Below are positions 33,345-42,631 of a DNA stretch of 64,000 bases, piece by piece. Made by a program: the position numbers and the translations under genes. This stretch comes from Euglena gracilis (Eukaryota; Euglenida; Euglenophyceae; Euglenales): the NCBI GenBank assembly GCA_039621445.1, contig CP154956.1:49626826-49690825 (forward strand), read 5' to 3'. The notes beneath the pieces were generated by a model that did no database searches, was not told where the DNA came from, and was given only the letters and a program-made list of their open reading frames with translations. Positions within the stretch are counted from its first letter, which is position 1, and every line of letters starts with the position of its first letter.

Positions 33345-34262
33345 CACCCGAAAAGGGGTTGGCAGATAAAAGGGGTTTATTTTGTTAATGAAAGGGATAG
33401 GGTTAGGTAGACTTGCACCCGAAAAGGGGTTGGCAGATAAAAGGGGTTGGCAGATAAAAGGGGTTTATTTTGTTAATGAAAGGGATAGGGTTAGGTTGAC
33501 TTGCACCCGAGAAGGGGTTGGCAGAAAAATGGGGTTTATTTTGTTAATGAAAGGGATAGGGTTAGGTCGACTTGCACCCGAAAAGGGGTTGGCAGATAAA
33601 AGGGGTTGGCAGATAAAAGGGGTTTATTTTGTTAATGAAAGGGATAGGGTTAGGTCGACTTGCACCCGAGAAGGGGTTGGCAGAAAAATGGGGTTTATTT
33701 TGTTAATGAAAGGGATAGGGTTAGGTCGACTTGAACCCGAAAAGGGGTTGGCAGATAAAAGGGGTTTATTTTGTTAATGAAAGGGATAGGGTTAGGTCGA
33801 CTTGCACCCGAAAAGGGGTTGGCAGATAAAAGGGGTTGGCAGATAAAAGGGGTTTATTTTGTTAATGAAAGGGATAGGGTTAGGTCGACTTGCACCCGAA
33901 AAGGGGTTGGCAGATAAAAGGGGTTGGCAGATAAAAGGGGTTGATTTTGTTAATGAAAGGGATAGGGTTAGGTCGACTTGCACCCGAAAAGGGGGTGGCA
34001 GATAAAAGGGGTTTATTTTGTTAATGAAAGGGATAGGGTTAGGTCGACTTGCACCCGAAAAGGGGTTGGCAGATAAAAGGGGTTGGCAGATAAAAGGGGT
34101 TGATTTTGTTAATGAAAGGGATAGGGTTAGGTCGACTTGCACCCGAAAAGGGGGTGGCAGATAAAAGGGGTTGGCAGATAAAAGGGGTTGATTTTGTTAA
34201 TGAAAGGGATAGGGTTTGGTCGACTTGCACCCGAGAAGGGGTTGGCAGATAAAAGGGGTTTA
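33345..34262. repeat. Tandem repeat, 70- and 88-bp unit forms (11 copies)
   Basis: Each unit has TTTTGTTAATGAAAGGGATA, GGGTTAGGTCGACTTGCACC and CGAAAAGGGGTTGGCAGATA. Copies of TTGTTAATGA start near 33,379, 33,471, 33,541, 33,629, 33,699, 33,771, 33,860, 33,948, 34,020, 34,108 and 34,196. Long units have an extra GGGGTTGGCAGATAAAA. The repeat is open in several frames on both strands, but with shifts between units, so I do not call a protein. It contains a TAGGGTTAGG telomere-like word once per unit. Confidence 0.9.
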
Positions 34263-35798
34263 ATGTGACCCCCCCCCCCAAACTGGGTGGGATTTGCCAA
34301 CCCCCCCAGTTTCGACTCTGCCATTTTGCCGGGGTAATATTTTTTGTCATCAGTCTGTTCTGTGAATTTTCTCAAAAAAATTTAAATAAAATGTCATGTA
34401 TTGATTATAAATAATCAATCCGTTCCAAGAATGGAGAGCGCCAGCGACATGCAAAACATAATGATCATGATCAAAATTTTTGTCACATTCCAAGATAATA
34501 AAATGGGTGCAAAATACCTGGCACATTAGAACCATCTCCTTCGCCAGTGGCAGAGACTTTCGAACGCGAAGGAACGATACCTGAATCTATGTTTCACAGT
34601 GCTTTGGGGGGGTTCAGAGGAGTAAATATCATCAACGCCATCTCACCAAACACAAAAAAAGACCATAGAATAAAGGTTTGAATTTTCAGAACAGAAAAAC
34701 ATGTCCTCGTGGCCCGCCAAGTTGCGGACAATTATGGACAAAACGGTCCAAAGTTGCTGACAATCAAGCCAAAAAAAAAAGTCCAAAGGCAAACAATGCC
34801 ACTTGACCCAGGCACATGCTCCATCCTTCAGAAAAAATTTTTTGTGAAATTTGGAAATTTTCTGCAAATTCTGACAAACCCTGCAAAATACCACAAAGCA
34901 CTGCAATTGTAGTGACTAGTGGATCTTTTTTATGAATGAAAAAAACCGGAGGTTCTTTTTGGGTTGAATGATAATTACGAAAAATCACAAAAAAATACAA
35001 ATAATGACGAATTAGAATCAAGGATCTTCAGCACAATTTTGTGGGCGTCCCTGCCTGGTCGAGGAGAAATGCCCAAAACCAAGGACAGGCCGTTTTTTTT
35101 TGAGCCAAACTGTGCAAAAGTACCAAGTTTGACGGCGTTGGGGCTGCGGGGGGAGGGGTCAACAAGTTACATGTGACATGTGTAGGGGCAAGTGCTTCCT
35201 TTATTTTGCTTCATTTGTTTTTGGATTCCTTCTTTGGTTTGACTTTGTGACCGCAAACAGGGTCCAAAAAAATGGGGTACAAAACGGGGTCAAAAAAAGC
35301 AAATTACGAAACAAACATATTCTCATTTTCAATTCTTTCAACAATATCAAAGCAAAATCCCTGGGAAAAAGAGCGGTTCCTTGGAAGCACATCTTTTGGC
35401 ACATGTGGGATCGCCGAACGTGGGGAGCGGGGCAATGGTGCTGGTTTTGAGGATTGATGAGGAACCAGAGTCAGAAAGAACCATGTGACGACAAAGAGGG
35501 CCCAGGTGCCAAAAACAACATATTTAAACATAAGTTGACATCCATGAAGGTCTAAAAAAAAATAATGCAATAACTTTTGAAGTGTACCAAAATTCTCCCA
35601 CAAACATGGTTTGAAAAGAGGGGGGATTTGTCGTTTGTTGGGCCTTCCTTTGTTCAAACCTCACTCAAAGATCTTCTGTAATTCTGAAATTTGGTGCCGA
35701 GTGAGATGTCCCCACACCAACCATGAGGGGCTACTGTATTATATTACCACCATTCTTCACATCATTGTGCAAGAAGATACATTCTATATCGAGAAATG
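34263..35798. other. No gene recognised
   Basis: Moderately AT-rich unique sequence. The short frames (under 120 codons) on both strands show no motif. It might hold introns or decayed elements, but nothing supports a call. Confidence 0.4.
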
Positions 35799-36455
35799 TG
35801 TCCCAGACGCCGGTTGGGGCGTGAAACCTGTGCCTAGGACGCCGGTTCGGGCGGTAGTACCATGCCCCCCCCCCGTATAAGACCCCCCCCATATAAGACC
35901 CCCCCCTGGCCGGCCGAAGGCCGGCCCTTTGGCCGGGACCGACCCCCCCATATAAGACCCCCCCATATAAGACCCCCCCTGGGATTTTGGCTCCCGAGGG
36001 GGGGTCTTATATGGGGGGGGGGCATGGTAGTAGGCTTTGCTTGTTTCTATTTGTCGCTCTTAAATGTCTGTCAGATAGCAATTTGGCTAAATGTCATGAC
36101 AAATAGGACAATTAGCGGTAAGACTTACCCACCCCGCGACATAGGGAGATTCCTTACTTCTACATTTTCTTTTCAGGTTCTTATGATACTGGGAAGTGGC
36201 CGACTGGTCCGTGGGAACCGTGCTGCCCGGCTGGAATGGGAGCACTTCTTTCCAATTCAGTGAATGCGTTTGATGAATGACAAGGCTGAGAAACCAGATT
36301 CCAGAAGACGTTGACTTCTCTCTGGCATCAAGCTCTTCTCTGATGACAAAGGTTTGCCAAGCAATGCTGGTTTCATAAACTGTGTCCCAGACGCCGGACG
36401 CCGGTTCGGTCGTGAAACCTGTGCCTGGGACGCCAGTTCGGGCGGTAGTACCATG
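35799..36455. repeat. Direct-repeat-flanked segment with an internal inverted repeat
   Basis: GTGTCCCAGACGCCGG...GTGAAACCTGTGCCT...GACGCCGGTTCGGGCGGTAG with TACCATG occurs at 35,799-35,866 and again, slightly changed, at 36,379-36,455. Just after the first copy is an inverted repeat: GCCCCCCCCCGTATAAGACC at 35,863 and GTCTTATATGGGGGGGGGCA at 36,005. Between these arms are three more GACCCCCCCATATAAG-type words and a GGCCGGCCGAAGGCCGGCC palindrome. Possibly an old insertion between duplicated flanks. Confidence 0.55.
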
Positions 36456-37680
36456 TAGGCTTTTCCGTCGTCAGATAGACGACGGGCAAATAGGTCGTCA
36501 ATTAGGACATTTAGGGGCGTCAGTCATTTTCGAAATCAGACCCCCATTTTTCGTCAAATATGACATTAAACGGCCAACGGTGTTTGAACAGTAGCCAATC
36601 GCTACCGGACAAGAGGGTCGGTGGTTGAACAGTCAGAAACTTGCTAATGGACGGCTTTCCTTCCAAACCGATCGTTTTCTTACACGGCAAATTTTCGTTT
36701 CTGAGTAAAAAATCTTTTTTTTGCCCAGCCCACTGACAGCAGCCAAAAAAAACAAGAGTCACCAAAAAAAACCCAGAATCCGAAAAAGCCGGTCCTTGGA
36801 CACTGCCCAGGGTTTCGTCCCCCCCCCCCCCCGGCCCTGAGAGAAAGGACCGTTTTACATGGACCCCCCAGCTTTAAAAAACAGGACCCCCAGGACAAGA
36901 CGCTGTGGTACAAAACTTGTGCCCAAGTTGGGGCACAAAATTGCCCCAATATGGAGCACGAAACTCGCCCCAAAATGTGGGTGCTCATTGTGCCAGAAAA
37001 CTAATAGTTTTCACTAACTGCTGCCATGTGGACACAAGATGTAGCCCCCTTCTGTAACCAAGATTTGCCAGAAAGTGTGGACCCAAAATGTTTCCCCCAA
37101 CTGGGGCCCAAGATGTGGCACCAAACTGGGGGTGAATGTTGAAGGTGCTTGGGTTGGCAAGAAAACTGTTTAAGGAGCTTTTCCCATGCCAAGGCAAAAC
37201 ATCTGAAGCATGAAAGGAGCAAACTACTTGTGCATGACATCACGATGGCCAATCCCAACAAAATGGAGCAGTTTAGCAGGGACATGCTCAGGTCCAGATT
37301 AGTAACAAACTCCTGCCATTAAGTCCATTTGACCTCAAGCCACGTGTACAGGGTGTCAGATTTCTGCACCATCTGCAACAGCGCCTCAGCTGCCAGCCAC
37401 TCCTGCATTGTAGACTTGGCAAATTCTTGTCAGTGATCTGCAGCAGAGAAAAAACATCATTCCATGACGTGGCTAGGGGGCTCCGGTTTCACGCCCGAAC
37501 CGGTGGCTGAGGAATCACAGCCAATTTCGCCCAAAATCCTCATGTTTGGGGCAGCTTTGGGCGACTTTGGCCCAAATGGGCCGCCGGTCGAAATTGCAAG
37601 ATTTTACACTTAGGAGATCAGGCGGTAAACTTTGGGTTTTTCGGGCGGGACCCCTCATCCCCCCTCTTCACTGGAAATAC
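36456..37680. other. No gene recognised
   Basis: Unique-looking sequence with a degenerate GGGGCACAAAATTGCCCC-type word repeated around 36,900-37,150. No frame has a recognisable motif. A CACGCCCGAACCGGTGGCTG word at about 37,490 resembles the complement of the direct repeat at 35,820. Confidence 0.4.
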
Positions 37681-37684
37681 ATGG

Positions 37685-37735
37685 ACGAACTTCACCGGTG
37701 AACTTCACCGGTGAACTTCACCAGTGAAGTTTCTC
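37685..37735. repeat. TTCACCGGTGAAC microsatellite
   Basis: Four tandem copies of GTGAACTTCACCG, which is palindromic around TTCACCGGTGAA. Confidence 0.7.
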
Positions 37736-37814
37736 CACGAAATTCCTTTGGGGGCGTAGCCCCCACCCCCCCCCCCCCCCACCCCTGCCTGACCGTAAAT
37801 AACAACGAGCTGAT

Positions 37815-38240
37815 GACCGTTCCCGGCCTGGGGACATCTTCATTCCTTGCTTGGACAACAATTGGACAATGAGGATGGACCCGTTGCAGTGGATGTGACA
37901 ATCCGCCACACCCTTGCGCAAAGTCATCCGCTGCGGAGTGCAGAGAGCCTTTCACAATGGCAAACACGCCAGGAGGCTGAAAAGCATGCCAAATATGATG
38001 CAACATGCCAACGACTGGGCTGGCGGTTGATGCCATGGATGATCATGGATCGTGGATTGCTACGGGGGCATGGGACAAGAAGCGCGCTCCTTGATGGCCA
38101 CCCTCCTCAAGGCCCTTCTGGGGCAGCGGGAAGGGTGGCAACGGCGGGCCGCAGAAGCAGACATTTGGCAAGTCCTGTCCTTCACACTCATCAGAGAAAT
38201 CAGCAGACAGCTCGTTTGGAGCTTGTATTCTTCCAAAGAT
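37815..38240 (+). pseudogene. Reverse transcriptase C-terminal region, broken (plus-strand piece)
   Basis: Three frames in turn give consecutive parts of the C-terminal region found after the reverse transcriptase of many non-LTR-type protist and algal elements. First is RPGDIFIPCLDNNW (about 37,820-37,862). Next comes AVDVTIRHTLAQSHPL with EAEKHAKYDATCQRLGW (about 37,877-38,025). Last is CYGGMGQEARSLMATLLKAL with ADIWQVLSFTLIREISRQL (about 38,055-38,215). The frame changes near 37,865 and 38,050, so it is a pseudogene. Upstream lies a C-run, so the rest of the enzyme is missing on this strand. The preceding part of the same region is on the opposite strand at 38,820-39,400. The family match is from recognised motifs, not a search. 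Confidence 0.6.
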
Positions 38241-38244
38241 GAGA

Positions 38245-38819
38245 TCACCTTGTCTTCCGCCCACTCACCATATTCTGTCTGAAGGCCTTTGAGCACAAAC
38301 TCTCAACCAAATAACCAACATTGAACTCTCACCTGCTATGTTTGCAACCCAAGGTCAGATTACAAAATGAGCAAAGAAGACACATCGCAGTAACCCCTAG
38401 TAACCCCTTAAGCAGAGCCACACGCCGAGCCAAAGACAAATCAACGGGTCACATGGACGCGGAGAGAAGCAAAACACACAAAAGCCAAAAACCCGACACA
38501 AACACGCCATCCTGTGGCAAAAGAGGTACAAACTCCCCCCACCCCGCCCAATATATATTGAAGGTGACCTTTGCTCATCTTCCTCTAACCACTAACCTCC
38601 GCACCCTGAACAAGTGTCACTCGGCACTCTTTTGTACATTACACCCACCGTATAGGCAACCCGCGACCTGTGGCGGCACAGGGAGTCACAAGGGGGTTCC
38701 TCTTGTGGCGAGGGCCAAAAGAGACGTTTCCCTGGGCCCGGGGCACGGTTTGGGTGAAGCTGTGCTACCCACCGTGTAAAACTGTCGTGTTTTTTTCCCA
38801 AAGAAAAAGACGGAAAAAG
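38245..38819. other. No gene recognised between the two RT pieces
   Basis: A plus-strand frame of 152 codons (38,321-38,779) is open but has no recognisable motif, and its composition is not clearly coding. I leave it uncalled. Confidence 0.4.
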
Positions 38820-39405
38820 ACATTTAAGACGGCGTCGAATTGTCGGAATGGTCTTTTATTCGTAAAAAAGACTTTGGCACCACACTGGAGGGGCTGCAAA
38901 TCCTGCCTTCTGTGTTGTGGTTGTCAAAAAATCTTGGACAGCCCCGTGCCGCCGGGTGATGAAGTTTGATTTGCAGCAAACGAGGTGGTGTCCGAGATAA
39001 TCTGATGGTCCAAAGCATTTGGGACAGAGGTTGGGATCAAATTCAATTGGTGTGAGAGTCATTCCGAGGGACCAACGAAGTGTGCAGTTTGCAGAATTCC
39101 GCCGTGGGCAACAGGGTGTGGAGTCCTTGAGATGGTGTCAAAGCGGCCCACGCCACAGCATGTGGTTGGCATTGGCTTGCAAAGCGTACAGCAGCAGGTC
39201 CATTCAATGTGTCCCGAAGTGTTTTTTGGCGGGCAAGCATGCTCTGCTGATTCCACCAACGTTGTGAATTGTGTGGAGACTGTGCCCGAGGGATCAAGTT
39301 TTTGTCATTGGCCCATTGTGGCAGTGGGGCCATTTGACCAAGTTCATCGAGGGCTGTCTGTAAAGGTAAGGTAGGGGAGGATCCCGAGGTATTCTTTTCC
39401 TAACG
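38820..39405 (-). pseudogene. Reverse transcriptase C-terminal region with HH-C finger, broken (minus-strand piece)
   Basis: Reading leftward, one frame (39,400-39,043) contains ALDELGQMAPLPQWAN and then RFASQCQPHAVAWAALTP with EFCKLHTSLVP. This is the usual stretch before the C-terminal zinc-finger-like motif. After a 1-nt shift near 39,060 a second frame gives LCPKCFGPSDYLGHHLVCCK and RRHGAVQDFLTTTTQKAGF, the CxxC...GHH...C pattern typical of this reverse transcriptase family. The next expected part (RPGDI...) is instead found on the plus strand at 37,815, so an inversion of one half is likely. CTTTACAG at the upstream end could be a splice acceptor. Non-functional as it stands. Confidence 0.6.
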
Positions 39406-39745
39406 AGATTTTTTAAGCCCCCCCCCCTTGACTGTTTGGGAAGTTTGGCAGAGGGAAAAGGAGCGGTGAGATTTGGGAATTGTCTGTGTGATTTTGGTGT
39501 AATCTGATGATGTTTCAGTGTATTGGGATGTAATTTGAATGTAATTAGAAATTAATTAGGAAAAAACCTGCAATTTCGATGTAATTTGATGTTTTATAAT
39601 TGTTTTTTAGTTGTTTTTAATTGTTTTTAATTGATTTTTAATTAAATTTTAATTGTTTTTAATTGTTTTTAATTAATTTTAATTGTTTTTAATTGTTTTT
39701 AGTTGTTTTTAGTTGTATTTATTTGTTTTTTAACTGAATAAAGAA
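39406..39745. other. AT-rich tract of TTTTTAATTG words
   Basis: Repeated TTTTAATTG and TTTTTAGTTG words fill about 39,595-39,730 and end in TTTTTTAACTGAATAAAG. No gene. It may be the outer flank or promoter side of the helicase gene that follows. Confidence 0.5.
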
Positions 39746-39837
39746 AGAAGATGAAGACGCGCAGCACGAAGAAGAGGTTGGGAATTCATCGAAATCCGGT
39801 GCAGGAGGAGTACGAGGCAGGCGGTCAGACTCATGGT

Positions 39838-39948
39838 ACAGCCGAGCCCTTGCCCTTGCCCTTGCCCTTGTCGTTGTCCGGAAACAGAATGGCCGAGCCC
39901 TTGCCCTTGCCCTTGCCCTTGTCCTTGTCCGGAAACAGAATGGCGTAG
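39838..39948. repeat. Two copies of a (CCCTTG)n plus CGGAAACAGAATGG block
   Basis: GAGCCCTTGCCCTTGCCC...GTCCGGAAACAGAATGGC is present twice in tandem (about 39,842-39,893 and 39,894-39,945). It lies directly upstream of the helicase frame, which is separated from it by an in-frame TGA at 39,949. Translated on the minus strand it gives KGKGKGKG; on the plus strand PLPLPL. I see no reason to call either a gene. Confidence 0.6.
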
Positions 39949-39966
39949 TGACAGGCCTTGCACACC

Positions 39967-41421
39967 ATGCGAAGCATGGCGGACGAGGGGTTGGAACTCC
40001 ACGTCCGCCCCGAACACCGCCACGCGGAGTGGGTGCACACCCTCAAACACAACCGCCAGAACATGGACGGCGCCGACACCCTCACCACCCGGCACCTCCT
40101 GGAGCAGGGCTTCATCGGCCGCTACAAGACCGACGCCATCAAGACCGTCGACAAGTGGAAGACCTACTACTACAACTACCAACATGCCCGCACGGACGGA
40201 CAGATCAGGAAATTCCTCCTCAACGCCCCGGATGCCGCCCCCGAGCTCGAGGACCCGGAGTCCCGCGACTGGCTCGCCTCCTGGCGCTCCACCCTGCGCA
40301 TCGTCCGCCCGGGGGATGGGGTGCGCGACGGCCAGTACCTGGACGACCTCTGCGGCGAGTGGTTCCGCGAGGCCGACACCGAGCGCAGCGGCCTCATCAT
40401 CACCGGCCCGGCCGGCACCGGCAAGACCCACCTCCTTCGGCGCCTCCACGACTACGCCGTCCGCCTCCAGTGGAACGTCGTCCGCACGTCGTTCACCCAC
40501 GCCGCCTGCGTCCAGTTGGGCTTCGACGCCCTCACCCTCAACAGCCTCTTCGGCCTCGACGGCCGCAACGACCCCCGCTGCACCATCGTCTACAGCAAGC
40601 GCTTCGCCGCCCACCTCCGCCACCTCGAGATCGACCTTTTGATTGTCGATGAGATCTCCATGATCCCCCTCGCCCTCCTCGAGTGCCTCGTCCTCTTCCA
40701 CCGCGTCTCCACCCAGACCCGCATCGTCCTCTCTGGCGACTTCCACCAGCTGCCCCCCGTCGAGCCCTACGCCTACGCCCTCCCCTCGGACGACTACAAC
40801 TATTTCAACCACACCGACATCTTCCCCTACCTCGTCTACGACCGCGTCCGCAACTGCGGCGGGCGCTGGGTCCAGCTCACCGAGTGCATGCGCACCGACG
40901 ACCCCCTCCTCCACGCCATCTGCGCCAACCCCGCCTGCGTCACCACCACCCTCCGCCCCGAGGCCTTCCCCGTCCGCCCCAACGTCCCCATGTGGCGCGT
41001 CCTCTGCCACACCAACCCGACGCGCAAGGCCTGCAACTGGTACTGCATGACGCGATGGATGTAGCACCACCCCGACCGCACCGTCTACCCCTTCGACCTC
41101 GAGACCGTCTACGTCGACTTCAAGACGTCCCTCAACAACCCCCGCTTCGACGCCGCGCACTTCCGCAAAGAGTTCCACACCCTCATGGAGACCGTGCAGC
41201 CCGGCGCCTGGCGCAAACGCAACAACACCAACCAAGAAGCGGTCAACACCAACACGGACGACCCCACCACCGCGGCCGACACCACGCGGAACCCGGAGCA
41301 GCTCGTCCCCCAGCCGGTCGGTCCGGTCCCCGACAATTCGCCGGTGAACCCCGGATGGACCGGACGCGCCTCCCGCCACTGGGAGTACCTCCATAACTTC
41401 GTCTACGGCGAGGGGGTGGAG
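39967..41421 (+). CDS. SF1 (PIF1/RecD-like) DNA helicase, N-terminal part, split by a retrotransposon
   Basis: ATP-dependent DNA helicase. From ATG 39,967 the frame gives Walker A GPAGTGKTHLL at about residues 147-157, then Walker B LLIVDEISMI (about 224-233) and motif III LSGDFHQLPPV (about 258-268). These three identify a superfamily 1 PIF1/RecD-type enzyme. ATG 39,976 is an equally possible start; TGA at 39,949 closes the frame upstream. TAG at 41,062 lies in frame, and coding character continues unchanged after it for 119 more codons, so it is either a nonsense mutation or read as an amino acid. The frame is cut at 41,421 by an LTR and resumes in phase at 55,514. GC-rich third positions contrast with the retrotransposon. 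It converges with the DNA polymerase-like gene at 56,139-58,735. Confidence 0.8.
41417..41421. repeat. Target-site duplication, left copy (TGGAG)
   Basis: TGGAG precedes the outer end of the left LTR and is repeated at 55,509-55,513 after the right LTR. A 5-bp duplication is usual for Ty3/gypsy integrases. Removing one copy plus the element restores the helicase frame exactly. Confidence 0.85.
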
Positions 41422-41832
41422 AGTGTACGTCCAAGGACTTCCCTTTGACACCTTTCGCCCCGGAAAAGCCTGTTTTGCTTTCTCCTGGTGCGCACCTACT
41501 TAGGTGAGTAAAAATCCTTGGAGTAACAAAACCCTTTTTCCCAATTCCCCTATGCTAAGGCAGAGCACAAGGCAAGTCGCTGTGTAAGGATTTTCCTTCA
41601 CAGTCGTGTTCAGTCCTTTCAGAGGATTATCCTCTTACTTCAAAACAGTCAGAATGTGAAGAATAGAATACCACCTGTGAGGAAAAGAGATCACGCGAGC
41701 ACGTGTGATACGTGTCGCTAATTCCCATAGGATCTGCCACGATCGTCAGGCTGTGTTCATCACAGCCGTCAGATTGTGACGGATCCAGACTCTGCAGGTT
41801 TCCTACAGAGCTGGGATCGTGCCTGGTACACA
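41422..41832 (-). repeat. 3' LTR of element 1
   Basis: 411 bp. In element orientation it starts TGTGTACCAGGC and ends GGACGTACACT. It differs from the other LTR by four substitutions (at about 41,450, 41,548, 41,613 and 41,655). Because both LTRs are complete, apparent frames inside it are not genes. Confidence 0.93.
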
Positions 41833-41842
41833 TCCCCCTCCC
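41833..41842 (-). promoter_or_regulatory. Polypurine tract of element 1
   Basis: In element orientation GGGAGGGGGA lies directly before the TGTG start of the 3' LTR, the expected place and composition for the plus-strand DNA primer in reverse transcription. Confidence 0.85.
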
Positions 41843-42630
41843 AGGGCTATGCCCGATTTCCTTCTTGGACCAGGTCATCCCAGGTCCCGTCCGGATTTCG
41901 GACACAGTCCTGGTCGGGTTCTGCTTTCCAGAACACGGATCTCTTTTCTCCACAGGGGCGCAACCCAAGAACCCGAAAACGCGCAAAAGGTTACCGCTTA
42001 TCGCGGTTACCTATTAGCCGTTTCGGCTTAGGGGTGCGAAAAAGCCCACTGTGGGAAACGGGGCTGGCAGGTTTCATGTCAAAGTGTCCCATCCACCCAC
42101 TTTGGGTGTGCCAAAGGCACGCGGGGTTGGTCAAGCGTATTCGCTGAAAACCCGAGGGGAGAGGTGTGGAAGGGGGGGGGCAGGCTCCTATCCTGGTCAT
42201 ACCCGGATAGGGCTCCTAGGCGGTCATATCCGCACTAGGAAACAAAAGCCTCCTTACAAAACCGACTGCCGGCGACAGCTTTGCGGGGGTGGGGGGAAAG
42301 TAGGGAGGATAGGGGGGGGCTGGCTTAGGCCAGAACAGAATTTTTGCTGTCTGGCAGCCTTAAGGGGCCTTAGGGCCGAAAAGTGACAAGTTGGCCTATT
42401 ATTACGGCGTGCGCGCTGTGTGCTGTGTGTCACTTAGCGGCTTGCCAGGTTTCCCGGCTGCCAAGGTCTTCACAGCAGCAGCTCCTTCACGACGCAATAA
42501 GAGGCGATTACCTCTTGCAGACTGTTTCCGTCCGCATGGCCATTGGTAGAGGGGTGGCGGGGGGGGGAGGGGGGGGGGGCTCTTGGATGCTTCCATCCAG
42601 AGCGCAGAGTGACACAGACCCAGGTTCATC
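41843..42630 (-). other. 3' untranslated region of element 1
   Basis: Between the end of the post-pol ORF and the polypurine tract there are about 800 bp without a recognised gene, with G-runs at 42,167-42,181 and 42,310-42,320. Plus-strand frames here (for example 42,383-43,018) are antisense to the element. Confidence 0.6.
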
Positions 42631-42631
42631 C

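Noticed and set aside
33345-34262. Regularly spaced repeats that could suggest a CRISPR array
   Set aside because: The repeats are head-to-tail with no unique spacers, unit length varies by an internal duplication, and the context is eukaryotic.
39831-39990. Small minus-strand frame MVCKACHYAILFPDKDKGKG with a CxxC pair
   Set aside because: Too short, formed largely by a (CCCTTG)n repeat block, and without a confirmable domain.
39730-41451. 573-residue open frame on the minus strand
   Set aside because: It is antisense to the helicase; its composition (Val/Gly/Glu/Asp-rich) is the usual shadow of GC-rich coding sequence, while the plus strand shows ordered helicase motifs.
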